A DNA stretch of 11,792 nucleotides from Candidatus Palibaumannia cicadellinicola (GTDB taxonomy: Bacteria > Pseudomonadota > Gammaproteobacteria > Enterobacterales > Enterobacteriaceae): NCBI RefSeq assembly GCF_002855795.1, contig NZ_NJPO01000007.1, positions 1 through 11,792 of the forward strand, written 5' to 3'. The notes beneath the pieces are model-generated. The model did no database searches. It was not told the origin of the DNA and was given only the letters and a program-made list of their open reading frames with translations. A program made the position numbers and the translations under genes. Shown piece after piece: positions 1-6,565 of this stretch (position 1 is the first letter of the stretch; every line of letters starts with the position of its first letter).

Positions 1-728
1 GTCAAGTCATTTCTTATCAGGCATCTAAATCAAGCACAGTTTTACCAAAAAATCATATCGATAGATATATTAGTACTTTAAAAACTAATAATGTATTTAA
101 TCGCAGCTATAATAGCCTTAACAAAGGTTCTTATTCTGGCTCTACTTATCAGATTAAAAACGGAGATACCCTGTTCTATGTTGCCTGGATTACCGGTAAA
201 AACGTTGAGTATTTAGCTCAAATCAATAATCTTCAGCAACCTTACCGTTTAAAAGTTGGGAAAATACTACAAGTAAGTAACGGAAAGAGTGATTTAGAAA
301 AATACGCTAACTTAAGTAATATAGTCACTTCTACTAGAGTATTGACTAGCAACTATTTAACAACTAGCTGGCACTGGCCGACTGCTGGCACAATTATTGA
401 ACACTTCTCCGCCACTGAAGGAGGAAATAAAGGCGTGGATATCTCTGGCTCTCGCGGACAGCCAATTATAGCAACGGCTAATGGTAAAGTCGTTTACGCA
501 GGTAATGCGTTGCTGGGATATGGTAATCTGATTATTCTCAAACATAACGATGACTATCTAAGTGCATATGCACATAATGATAAACTTCTGGTTAATGAAC
601 AAGAAGAAGTTAAAGCAGGGCAACCAATCGCCACCATGGGTAGTACTGGAGCTAGCTCAGTAAGATTACATTTTGAAATTCGTTACCAAGGAAAATCAGT
701 TAACCCATTGCTTTATTTGTCGGGATAA
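1..728 (+). CDS. nlpD: NlpD, murein hydrolase activator lipoprotein (5' end outside window)
   Basis: The reading frame is open from the first complete codon (position 3) to TAA at 726-728, so the gene starts left of the window and the lipoprotein signal is not visible. A LysM peptidoglycan-binding domain lies at about 147-277 (core residues [17 protein letters not shown]). After a short linker comes a LytM/M23 domain at about 369-719 (motifs [43 protein letters not shown]). The first metal-ligand histidine of active M23 peptidases is replaced (GGNKGVDI), as in E. coli NlpD, which has no hydrolase activity of its own and activates the amidase AmiC at the division septum. In E. coli rpoS follows nlpD directly and its main promoter lies inside nlpD. 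Here rpoS is absent and the convergent mutS remnant follows after 58 bp. Identification rests on near colinear similarity to E. coli NlpD. Confidence 0.93.
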   Translation, partial: QVISYQASKSSTVLPKNHIDRYISTLKTNNVFNRSYNSLNKGSYSGSTYQIKNGDTLFYVAWITGKNVEYLAQINNLQQPYRLKVGKILQVSNGKSDLEKYANLSNIVTSTRVLTSNYLTTSWHWPTAGTIIEHFSATEGGNKGVDISGSRGQPIIATANGKVVYAGNALLGYGNLIILKHNDDYLSAYAHNDKLLVNEQEEVKAGQPIATMGSTGASSVRLHFEIRYQGKSVNPLLYLSG

Positions 729-786
729 CTACGAGCGAGTAGGAAGTAAGTCTTTTTTTCATAGTAGAGTTTAGATATCTTCGATA

Positions 787-1098
787 TCATATCATATACT
801 TCAAATGGTATAGCAAATCAAGCGCTTGACGTGGAGACAAACTGTCCGGATCGATGTTTTTTAAAACCTTGATTACTTTCGATATCGATGTATCCAGCTC
901 ACGCTGTGGTAACACAGCCACAGCCGGTGTACATACCGTACTGTTGGTGTTGGAAATAATCTCAAGTTCACGCAGCTTTTGGTTAGCGCGCTTTATAACA
1001 GCGGGCGGTACGCCCGCTAGCTTAGCTACTGATAAGCCATAACTTTTACTGGTAGCACCGTTTTGTATACTGTGCATAAAAACAATTGTATCATCATA
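787..1098 (-). pseudogene. mutS: 3' remnant of mutS, downstream of an in-frame stop codon
   Basis: This segment continues the mutS frame directly after the TAA at 1099-1101: residues YDDTIVF, then 96 residues starting MHSIQNGATSKSYGL, to TGA at 787-789. It matches the C-terminal end of E. coli MutS colinearly with no frameshift. It includes the helix-turn-helix dimerisation region (AGVPPAVIKRANQKLRELE) and the extreme C-terminal tetramerisation segment (DPDSLSPRQALDLLYHLK). The linker between them does not show the QMSLL beta-clamp motif of E. coli MutS. An ATG exists at 1075-1077 but has no Shine-Dalgarno sequence, so independent translation is unlikely. The good conservation suggests that the interrupting stop is recent. 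Confidence 0.85.
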
Positions 1099-3372
1099 TT
1101 ATCGCGCGTCAAAATGTAGGTTCACCACACCTTCTATCTTTTCAGATAAAGTAGTCAACTCAAAATAATGCGTGGCAAATAAGGTCATGGCTTTAATGCC
1201 GCTAGCAAGGCTTTCAGCACATGCCCAAGCCAGCGACAAACCGTCATAAGTGGACGTACCGCGTCCGATCTCATCCATCAATACTAAACTATGGCAAGTT
1301 GCGTTATGTAGAATATTTGCCGTCTCAGTCATCTCAACCATAAAGGTTGAACGGCCAGAAGCTAAATCATCTGCTGCGCCTACACGGGTAAAAATACGAT
1401 CAACAGGTCCTATCATAGCTTGCGACGCAGGTACAAAGCTGCCAATATAGGCTAACAATATAATCAGTGCGTTTTGGCGCATATAAGTGCTTTTACCGCC
1501 CATATTAGGTCCAGTAATAATCAGCATATGACCTTGATCTGACAAGCACAAAGGATTGGCGATAAACGGCTTGCTTAGGAACTGCTCTACCACTGGGTGT
1601 CGCCCGCCAATAATATGGATACCAGATTGATCACTTATCACGGGACAGATATAATCTAGTGTCTCAGCACGTTCAGCTAAATTATTCAAAACATCTAGCT
1701 CCGCTAGCGCAGCTGCGCTCTGCTGTAATTTAGCTAAATGTGGCAACAGTAGATCAAGTAACTCATGATATAATGCTTTTTCCAGCGACAATGCTTTACC
1801 TTTTGAGATTATGACTTTATCTTCATACTCTTTCAGCTCTGGTATAATATATCGCTCTGCGTTTTTCAGAGTTTGCCGACGGACATAGTGTACAGGCGCT
1901 AAATGACTCTGCCCGCGGCTAAGCTGAATGAAATAGCCATGTACTGCATTGAAGCCAACCTTCAGTGTATCTAGACCAGTGTGCTCGCGCTCTTTCATCT
2001 CAAGCAAATGAAGATAGTCTGTCGCATTATCCGCTAGCGCACGCCACTCATCCAACTCAGTGCTGTATCCAGTAGCTATCACGCCGCCGTCACGCACCAG
2101 CACTGATGGTAATTCAACCAGTGCACGCTCTAACAGTTGGTGTAAATCACTGAATAAGCCGACCTTACTTAGTAATTGTGAAATATGCGCGCTAGGGGGA
2201 TCTGCCAAAATCGCTTGAATCTCGGGCAATTGCTGGAAAGCATGACGCATACGTGCTAAATCACGGGGGCGCGCGGAGCGTAGCGCCAAACGTGCTAGTA
2301 TTCGCTCTAGGTCGCCTATCTGCTGCAGCACTGGTTGTAAATTAGCAAACTTATCTTGCAACCATTTGATACTTTGTTGACGGTGTCTGATAGTAGGAAT
2401 ATGTCTAGTTGGCATCTGTAGCCAGCGTTTTAGCATCCTACTGCCCATCGGAGTTACAGTATGATCTAGAATCTCCACTAGTGTATTTTCTGTACCGCCG
2501 CTAAGGTTTTGTGTTAGCTCTAGGTTACGCCTGGTAACTACATCCATTACTACGTAGTCTTGTTGCCGTTCTAAAGTAACAGCGCTGATATGTGGCATAG
2601 AAGTACGCTGGGTATTCTTAGCGTACTGCAACAAGCAGCCTGCGGCACGTAGCGCGAGATATGCACGCTCAATACCAAAGCCATTCAAACTACGGGTGCC
2701 GAACTGTATCATAAGCTGCTGACAAGCGGTCTCTAATTCAAATTCCCAGATAGGCCTACGTCGTAGACCGCGTCGGTGTTCGATCAGGGATAAATTATGT
2801 AGCGTCTCCGGATAAAGTAGCTCAGCTGGATTAGTGCGCTGTAATTCTGCGGCCATAGCATCGAAATCTGTCGGTTCAGAGATGATAAACCGGCCGGAGG
2901 TGATATCTAACGTAGCATAACCAAAACTCTGCGATTCCTGCCATATAGCCGCCAGCAAGTTATCCTGACGTTCATTTAGCAATGCTTCATCGCTCAGGGT
3001 GCCAGGAGTAATAATCCGTACCACACGGCGTTCTACAGGCCCCTGAGTGGTGGCGGGATCGCCAATTTGTTCACAGATTGCTACCGACTCACCAAGCGCC
3101 ACTAGCTTAGCTAGATAGCTTTCTACCGCATGATAAGGTATTCCAGCCATTGGGATCGGTTCACCAGCTGAGGAACCACGTTTGGTTAACGATATATCCA
3201 TTAACTGTGATGCCCGCTTAGCATCATCATAAAAAAATTCATAAAAGTCGCCCATGCGGTAAAAAAGTAAAATATCAGGATGCTGAGCTTTCAGCTTCAA
3301 ATACTGCTGCATCATAGGAGTGTGGTTGATTATCGACTTATCTACCGACTCTTTTATCTTAAAGTCACTCAT
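1099..3372 (-). CDS. mutS: MutS, DNA mismatch recognition ATPase, truncated by a nonsense codon
   Basis: MutS binds mismatches and small loops and recruits MutL to start strand-directed repair. The 757-codon frame carries the N-terminal mismatch-binding motif GDFYEFF (Phe43 and Glu45 match E. coli Phe36 and Glu38). Connector, lever and clamp regions are colinear with E. coli. The ATPase domain has Walker [10 protein letters not shown] (Lys627), Walker [17 protein letters not shown] near residue 700 and the switch histidine in FATHYFELT. The frame stops at TAA 1099-1101, where E. coli has Glu (about residue 751 of 853). The protein therefore loses the end of the ATPase domain, the helix-turn-helix dimerisation element and the tetramerisation tail; with the downstream remnant the gene would be 861 codons. 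The start at 3370-3372 fits the family, although no good ribosome-binding site is visible. It lies 62 bp downstream of the permease gene on the same strand and may be co-transcribed. Truncation before the dimerisation element predicts little or no activity; stop-codon readthrough or an assembly error are the alternatives. Confidence 0.88.
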   Translation of the reverse strand: MSDFKIKESVDKSIINHTPMMQQYLKLKAQHPDILLFYRMGDFYEFFYDDAKRASQLMDISLTKRGSSAGEPIPMAGIPYHAVESYLAKLVALGESVAICEQIGDPATTQGPVERRVVRIITPGTLSDEALLNERQDNLLAAIWQESQSFGYATLDITSGRFIISEPTDFDAMAAELQRTNPAELLYPETLHNLSLIEHRRGLRRRPIWEFELETACQQLMIQFGTRSLNGFGIERAYLALRAAGCLLQYAKNTQRTSMPHISAVTLERQQDYVVMDVVTRRNLELTQNLSGGTENTLVEILDHTVTPMGSRMLKRWLQMPTRHIPTIRHRQQSIKWLQDKFANLQPVLQQIGDLERILARLALRSARPRDLARMRHAFQQLPEIQAILADPPSAHISQLLSKVGLFSDLHQLLERALVELPSVLVRDGGVIATGYSTELDEWRALADNATDYLHLLEMKEREHTGLDTLKVGFNAVHGYFIQLSRGQSHLAPVHYVRRQTLKNAERYIIPELKEYEDKVIISKGKALSLEKALYHELLDLLLPHLAKLQQSAAALAELDVLNNLAERAETLDYICPVISDQSGIHIIGGRHPVVEQFLSKPFIANPLCLSDQGHMLIITGPNMGGKSTYMRQNALIILLAYIGSFVPASQAMIGPVDRIFTRVGAADDLASGRSTFMVEMTETANILHNATCHSLVLMDEIGRGTSTYDGLSLAWACAESLASGIKAMTLFATHYFELTTLSEKIEGVVNLHFDAR

Positions 3373-3434
3373 ATTCGGTTTTTCAGGTTAGATGTGTTCG
3401 AATTGTTTTATTCTCTGATACCTGCCAGCAACCT

Positions 3435-4094
3435 CTATTCATAGCGGCGAAAATAGCTCTCCAGCTGGTTTTGCCATTTTCCTAGCACAGTACTATAGAG
3501 TAGGTAAATTGCGGCAGCCTCAATATACAAAATAAGAGGCTCATATGTCACGGAAACGATGCGTTGAGCCGCCAGAAACATCTCTGGTACTGTAATTACT
3601 GCAGCCAGCGAAGTGTCTTTAATTAGCGAGATAAAAGAATTAGCTAATGGTGGCAGGGCCACAAATATTGACTGTGGCAAAATTACTCTACGCATCGCTT
3701 GGGTACTGTTCATACCAATAGCCCAGGCTGCTTCCCATTGCGTCTTAGGCACAGAGATAATGGCACCACGAAGTATCTCTGAACTGTAGGCGCCTACATT
3801 TAGGGTGAAACCTATTAACGCAGCAGGGAAAGCATTCAAAGTGATTCCAACGCTTGGTAGACCATAAAAGATTAAAAATAACTGTACCAGCAATGGTGTT
3901 CCCCGGATAATCCACACATAAACATTTGCGATCCATTTGAGATATCGCGAACCATATAAACGAATTAACGTTACTAGAAATCCTAACAGTAGGCCGCCGA
4001 AAAAAGATAGCAATGCTAACGGTAGAGTAAAACACAGGCCGGCGGTAAATAAACGCCAAAAAGAATCATGTATTAATTGTAACCATGGTGGCAT
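3435..4094 (-). CDS. Polar amino-acid (cystine-type) ABC transporter permease
   Basis: A 219-residue inner-membrane permease of the His/Glu/Gln/Arg/opine 3-TM family, closest by eye to the cystine permeases TcyL (YecS) and TcyB. It has about five hydrophobic segments. The EAA loop that docks the ATPase is intact (EAAWAIGMNSTQAMRRVILP), followed by the family motifs NSFISLIKDTSLAA and VPE. Length is close to E. coli TcyL (222). The ATG at 4092-4094 has a GGAGG sequence 10 nt upstream (4105-4109). The gene lies 24 nt downstream of the binding-protein gene, so the two form an operon, perhaps with mutS behind. No ATP-binding subunit is adjacent, although the docking loop implies a partner. Family assignment is firm; cystine as substrate is inferred from similarity, and another polar amino acid is possible. 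Confidence 0.9.
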   Translation of the reverse strand: MPPWLQLIHDSFWRLFTAGLCFTLPLALLSFFGGLLLGFLVTLIRLYGSRYLKWIANVYVWIIRGTPLLVQLFLIFYGLPSVGITLNAFPAALIGFTLNVGAYSSEILRGAIISVPKTQWEAAWAIGMNSTQAMRRVILPQSIFVALPPLANSFISLIKDTSLAAVITVPEMFLAAQRIVSVTYEPLILYIEAAAIYLLYSTVLGKWQNQLESYFRRYE

Positions 4095-4118
4095 AAGTCA
4101 AATTCCTCCAGGAAAAAA

Positions 4119-4886
4119 TCATTCAGAGACATCCTGGCCGAAATAACGGATAGATATAATCTTATAAGTGCCGTTGGCCTTGATGTCATCCAGTGCTTTA
4201 TTAATAGCTGTAACTAGTTCTGGCTGACCCTTACGCAGTATAATACCGGATGGGGAGTTTGCTGCTTCCGAGGCTACAACTTTTACTCGAGCGTCTGGCT
4301 TATGCTTTTTAAAATCTAGGAATGAAAGGTTGTCATTAAGCGTTGCTGCAGCCCTGCCTGTCAGAACTAATTCTATCGACTGATTAAAACTATCAGTCGG
4401 TACAATATCTGCGCCATATTTTTTAGCTAATTGGGAATAATGGCTAGTCAAACTCTGCGCTGATTTTTGATTTTTTAAATCAGAAAAACTTTTTATGGTG
4501 GTATTATCATTATGGGTCACTAGTACCACTTGAGAGTCAATATAAGATTGGGAAAAATCGTATTTCATCTTACGCTCTGGCGTAATGTCTACCTGATTAA
4601 TGACGGCATCATAACGTTTACCATCCAGACCGGCTATTAGCCCGTCCCAGCGTCCTTCTATAAATTTGGCTTTCATACCTAGATTAGCTGCGACAGCATA
4701 ACCCAGATCAACATCAAACCCTACCAGTTTGTCGTTGCTATCGTGATAGGTATAGGGAGCATAAGTACCCTCGGTGCCAAAGCTAATGATGTTAGCTGGT
4801 TTCATCGCAAGTTCTTCGATGGCTTGTGTCTGTGCGGTAATAAAAGCGAGAGAACTGAATACCAGTGCTAGAGTTCTTTTTTTCAT
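4119..4886 (-). CDS. Periplasmic substrate-binding protein of a cystine-type amino-acid ABC transporter
   Basis: A 255-residue SBP family 3 protein resembling TcyJ (FliY) and TcyA. The ATG at 4884-4886 is chosen because AGGA lies 6 nt upstream (4893-4896) and the product begins with a typical signal peptide (MKKRTLALVF, hydrophobic core, cleavage expected after TQA near residue 22). An in-frame ATG 36 codons further upstream would bury this signal. There is no lipobox cysteine, so a soluble periplasmic protein is expected. The mature part shows the family signatures GTEGTYAPYTYHD, KLVGFDVDLGYAVA, RWDGLIAGLDGKRYDAVINQV and ERKMKYDFS, and a second lobe ending GTYKIISIRYFGQDVS. It would deliver cystine or a similar polar amino acid to the downstream permease. 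In a cell that also keeps gshA, cysteine supply for glutathione is a sensible role, but that link is inference. Confidence 0.87.
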   Translation of the reverse strand: MKKRTLALVFSSLAFITAQTQAIEELAMKPANIISFGTEGTYAPYTYHDSNDKLVGFDVDLGYAVAANLGMKAKFIEGRWDGLIAGLDGKRYDAVINQVDITPERKMKYDFSQSYIDSQVVLVTHNDNTTIKSFSDLKNQKSAQSLTSHYSQLAKKYGADIVPTDSFNQSIELVLTGRAAATLNDNLSFLDFKKHKPDARVKVVASEAANSPSGIILRKGQPELVTAINKALDDIKANGTYKIISIRYFGQDVSE

Positions 4887-5013
4887 GATTATTCCTGTAA
4901 ATAAACGGTAACGATAGGCGTATAATGCTTCCGTTTGCGGTAATGCTAAACGATTTGACCCGATGCTACTAAAGCATTTTATGTTATGAGCCATCGCTTT
5001 TGGTTATACCACC

Positions 5014-5040
5014 TGGGCACGTTTATAACTAAAGTGCCTA
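5014..5040. repeat. Imperfect inverted repeat (hairpin dyad) in the recA-transporter intergenic region
   Basis: GGCAC (5016-5020) and TTTA (5022-5025) pair with TAAA (5030-5033) and GTGCC (5034-5038) around a TAAC loop, with G5021 bulged. One G-U and one T-A pair can extend the stem outward. It lies just upstream of TGGTATAAC on the - strand, where a -35 element or operator of the transporter promoter would be. No run of T follows on the + strand, so it is not a clean intrinsic terminator. Operator, RNA structure and relic terminator of a lost upstream gene are all possible. Confidence 0.45.
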
Positions 5041-5226
5041 TATTTCAAGGATACTAGTCACATCTTATGATTATTACGTCAATTTATAGTAGGCAGCGCC
5101 TTAACACATCGCTTTATAAAGTTTATCTGGCTCAGCATACCAGCCCATTAGCCCTCCTTGACCCTGGAGCAACAGGTGGTTACTTTGCTTGCGATAAATG
5201 ATGTATATTTCGCCTTAGTACTCTGC

Positions 5227-5247
5227 TTGATACAAATACCGTATAAT
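5227..5247 (+). promoter_or_regulatory. Degraded recA promoter with collapsed LexA operator
   Basis: TTGATA (5227-5232) and TATAAT (5242-5247) are identical to the -35 and -10 hexamers of the E. coli recA promoter. The spacer is 9 bp (CAAATACCG) instead of 16. In E. coli the spacer is exactly the LexA operator CTGTATGAGCATACAG. The remaining bases resemble its first base and its right half, as if about 7 bp had been deleted from the left half and centre. No other good -35 stands 15-19 bp before this -10. The element is therefore a recognisable but probably impaired promoter without an SOS box. Confidence 0.55.
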
Positions 5248-5250
5248 GAG

Positions 5251-5268
5251 GACTAAGTGCTGTTAGTC
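5251..5268 (+). promoter_or_regulatory. Perfect 6-bp-arm dyad at the expected recA transcription start
   Basis: GACTAA (5251-5256) and TTAGTC (5263-5268) are perfect inverted repeats around GTGCTG. The dyad begins 4 bp after the TATAAT hexamer, so it would span the start site or form a small hairpin at the 5' end of the recA mRNA. It does not fit the LexA consensus CTG-N10-CAG. It may be chance. Confidence 0.35.
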
Positions 5269-5339
5269 TAGTCTACATTTGAGACGTATTTAAAATACTG
5301 TTGCGATGTTGTTCCATGCTTTGCTTTATAGGAGTTAAA

Positions 5340-6407
5340 ATGGCTATTGATGAGAATAAACAAAAAGCGCTAGCAGCAGCATTAAGCCAAATTGAAAAGC
5401 AATTCGGTAAAGGTTCAATTATGCGCCTAGGTGAAGATCGCTCAATGAATGTCGAAACTATTTCTACTGGTTCTCTGTCTCTTGACATTGCACTAGGTGC
5501 GGGTGGTTTACCCATGGGCCGTATCGTTGAAATATATGGACCGGAATCGTCAGGGAAAACAACCCTGACGTTGCAGGTAATAGCCACGGCACAGAAAGAA
5601 GGTAAAATTTGCGCATTTATAGACGCGGAACATGCCCTAGACCCAATTTATGCTAAAAAATTAGGTGTAGATATTGATAATCTACTGTGCTCACAGCCGG
5701 ACACCGGCGAGCAGGCGCTAGAAATATGTGACGTATTAACCCGCTCCGGAGCCGTAGACGTTATTATCGTTGACTCAGTAGCTGCGCTGGCACCTAAGGC
5801 TGAGATAGAAGGTGAAATAGGCGACTCACATGTGGGATTAGCTGCGCGGATGATGAGCCAGGCGATGCGTAAACTAACGGGCAACCTGAAAAATGCTAAT
5901 ACGCTACTGATATTTATTAATCAAATTAGGATGAAAATCGGTGTGATGTTTGGTAACCCTGAAACTACTACAGGTGGCAATGCGCTGAAATTTTATTCTT
6001 CGGTTAGGCTAGATATTCGCCGTATAGGTTCGGTGAAAGAGGGTGACGTAGTCGTTGGTAGCGAAACACGCGTGAAAGTAGTCAAAAACAAAGTTGCAGC
6101 ACCATTTAAACAGGCTGAATTTCAGATTACATACGGTGAAGGTATTAATATTCACGGTGAATTGTTAGATCTAGGCGTAAAGAATAATCTGATCGAGAAA
6201 GCAGGCTCTTGGTATAGCTATAATGGCGATAAAATCGGACAGGGAAAGACTAACGTCTGCAACTTCCTAAAATATCATCCACAACTTGCAGCAGAGCTAG
6301 ATAAGAAGCTGCGCGATATGTTGTTGCACAGTGCAAGTGCCGATGGTAACAACCTAGTCACAGATGAGGTAGTTTTTGATCAAAGCTCTAGAGATCGCCA
6401 TAAATAA
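5340..6407 (+). CDS. recA: RecA, recombinase and SOS coprotease
   Basis: RecA forms ATP-dependent filaments on single-stranded DNA, performs strand exchange and stimulates LexA self-cleavage. The start at 5340 is set by AGGAG 5 nt upstream (5330-5334) and by the conserved N-terminus [15 protein letters not shown]; the frame runs further upstream without support. The product has 355 residues (E. coli 353). Walker A GPESSGKT is at residues 67-74, the catalytic Glu97 in FIDAEHALD, Walker B in [11 protein letters not shown], and the L2 region around [18 protein letters not shown] is intact. The C-terminal domain is present, but the last 15-20 residues do not match the strongly acidic E. coli tail (DDSEGVAETNEDF) and end SRDRHK instead. 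recX, which follows recA in E. coli, is absent; alaS begins 158 bp later. A conventional SOS box is not visible upstream. Confidence 0.97.
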   Translation: MAIDENKQKALAAALSQIEKQFGKGSIMRLGEDRSMNVETISTGSLSLDIALGAGGLPMGRIVEIYGPESSGKTTLTLQVIATAQKEGKICAFIDAEHALDPIYAKKLGVDIDNLLCSQPDTGEQALEICDVLTRSGAVDVIIVDSVAALAPKAEIEGEIGDSHVGLAARMMSQAMRKLTGNLKNANTLLIFINQIRMKIGVMFGNPETTTGGNALKFYSSVRLDIRRIGSVKEGDVVVGSETRVKVVKNKVAAPFKQAEFQITYGEGINIHGELLDLGVKNNLIEKAGSWYSYNGDKIGQGKTNVCNFLKYHPQLAAELDKKLRDMLLHSASADGNNLVTDEVVFDQSSRDRHK

Positions 6408-6565
6408 TTTGCTCTCTGCGTAGCTATTATTCGCTCTTTCCCATAGTTTTTCCTTTCCACTTTCAATTATCAATTACGTTCGGGATTTTATTTAGCACCA
6501 AATAATTTGACTACTGCGCTATTATGTTCAAATTTTTAATCTTTTGGTAGGATTATGAGATAACT

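Larger units (their letters stand above)
4887..5339. other. Divergent intergenic region between the ABC transporter genes and recA
   Basis: This 453-bp stretch holds no convincing gene. It must contain the promoters of the leftward transporter genes and of rightward recA. In E. coli the gene upstream of recA is cinA/pncC; no credible remnant is visible here. The elements I can point to are a hairpin dyad (5014-5040), a possible extended -10 on the - strand (TGGTATAAC, 5003-5011), a recA promoter-like pair (5227-5247) and a second dyad (5251-5268). A weaker promoter candidate for recA is TTACTT (5180-5185), 18 bp from TATATT (5204-5209). A 44-codon frame at 5067-5201 has no ribosome-binding site or recognisable homology. 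Confidence 0.7.

Noticed and set aside
342..728. A separate 128-residue M23-domain gene starting at TTG 342
   Set aside because: The frame is open back to the left edge and encodes the NlpD LysM domain directly upstream, so 342 is an internal codon.
729..760. Intrinsic terminator of nlpD (T-run at 752-758)
   Set aside because: The only stem upstream is 4 bp (CTAC/GTAG) and ends 9 nt before the T-run; too weak to call.
774..788. GATATC-TTC-GATATC repeat at the mutS end
   Set aside because: Both arms are short self-palindromes in AT-rich sequence and no T-run follows on either strand; no support for a function.
4887..4994. A longer N-terminus of the binding protein starting at 4994
   Set aside because: The extra 36 residues would precede a standard signal peptide, and the downstream ATG has its own Shine-Dalgarno sequence.
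5067..5201. 44-codon frame upstream of recA whose end (GATGGYFACDK) faintly recalls the CinA/PncC motif SCTGG
   Set aside because: Position fits a cinA remnant, but similarity is limited to a few residues, the rest of the domain is absent and there is no ribosome-binding site; chance is more likely.
5301..5339. Upstream extension of RecA (13 residues from TTG 5301)
   Set aside because: It is not homologous to RecA, and the ATG at 5340 has AGGAG at the right distance.
6555..6563. Minimal ORF ATG-AGA-TAA just before alaS
   Set aside because: Its spacing from AGGA (2 nt) is too short for initiation, and no regulatory role can be argued from sequence alone.
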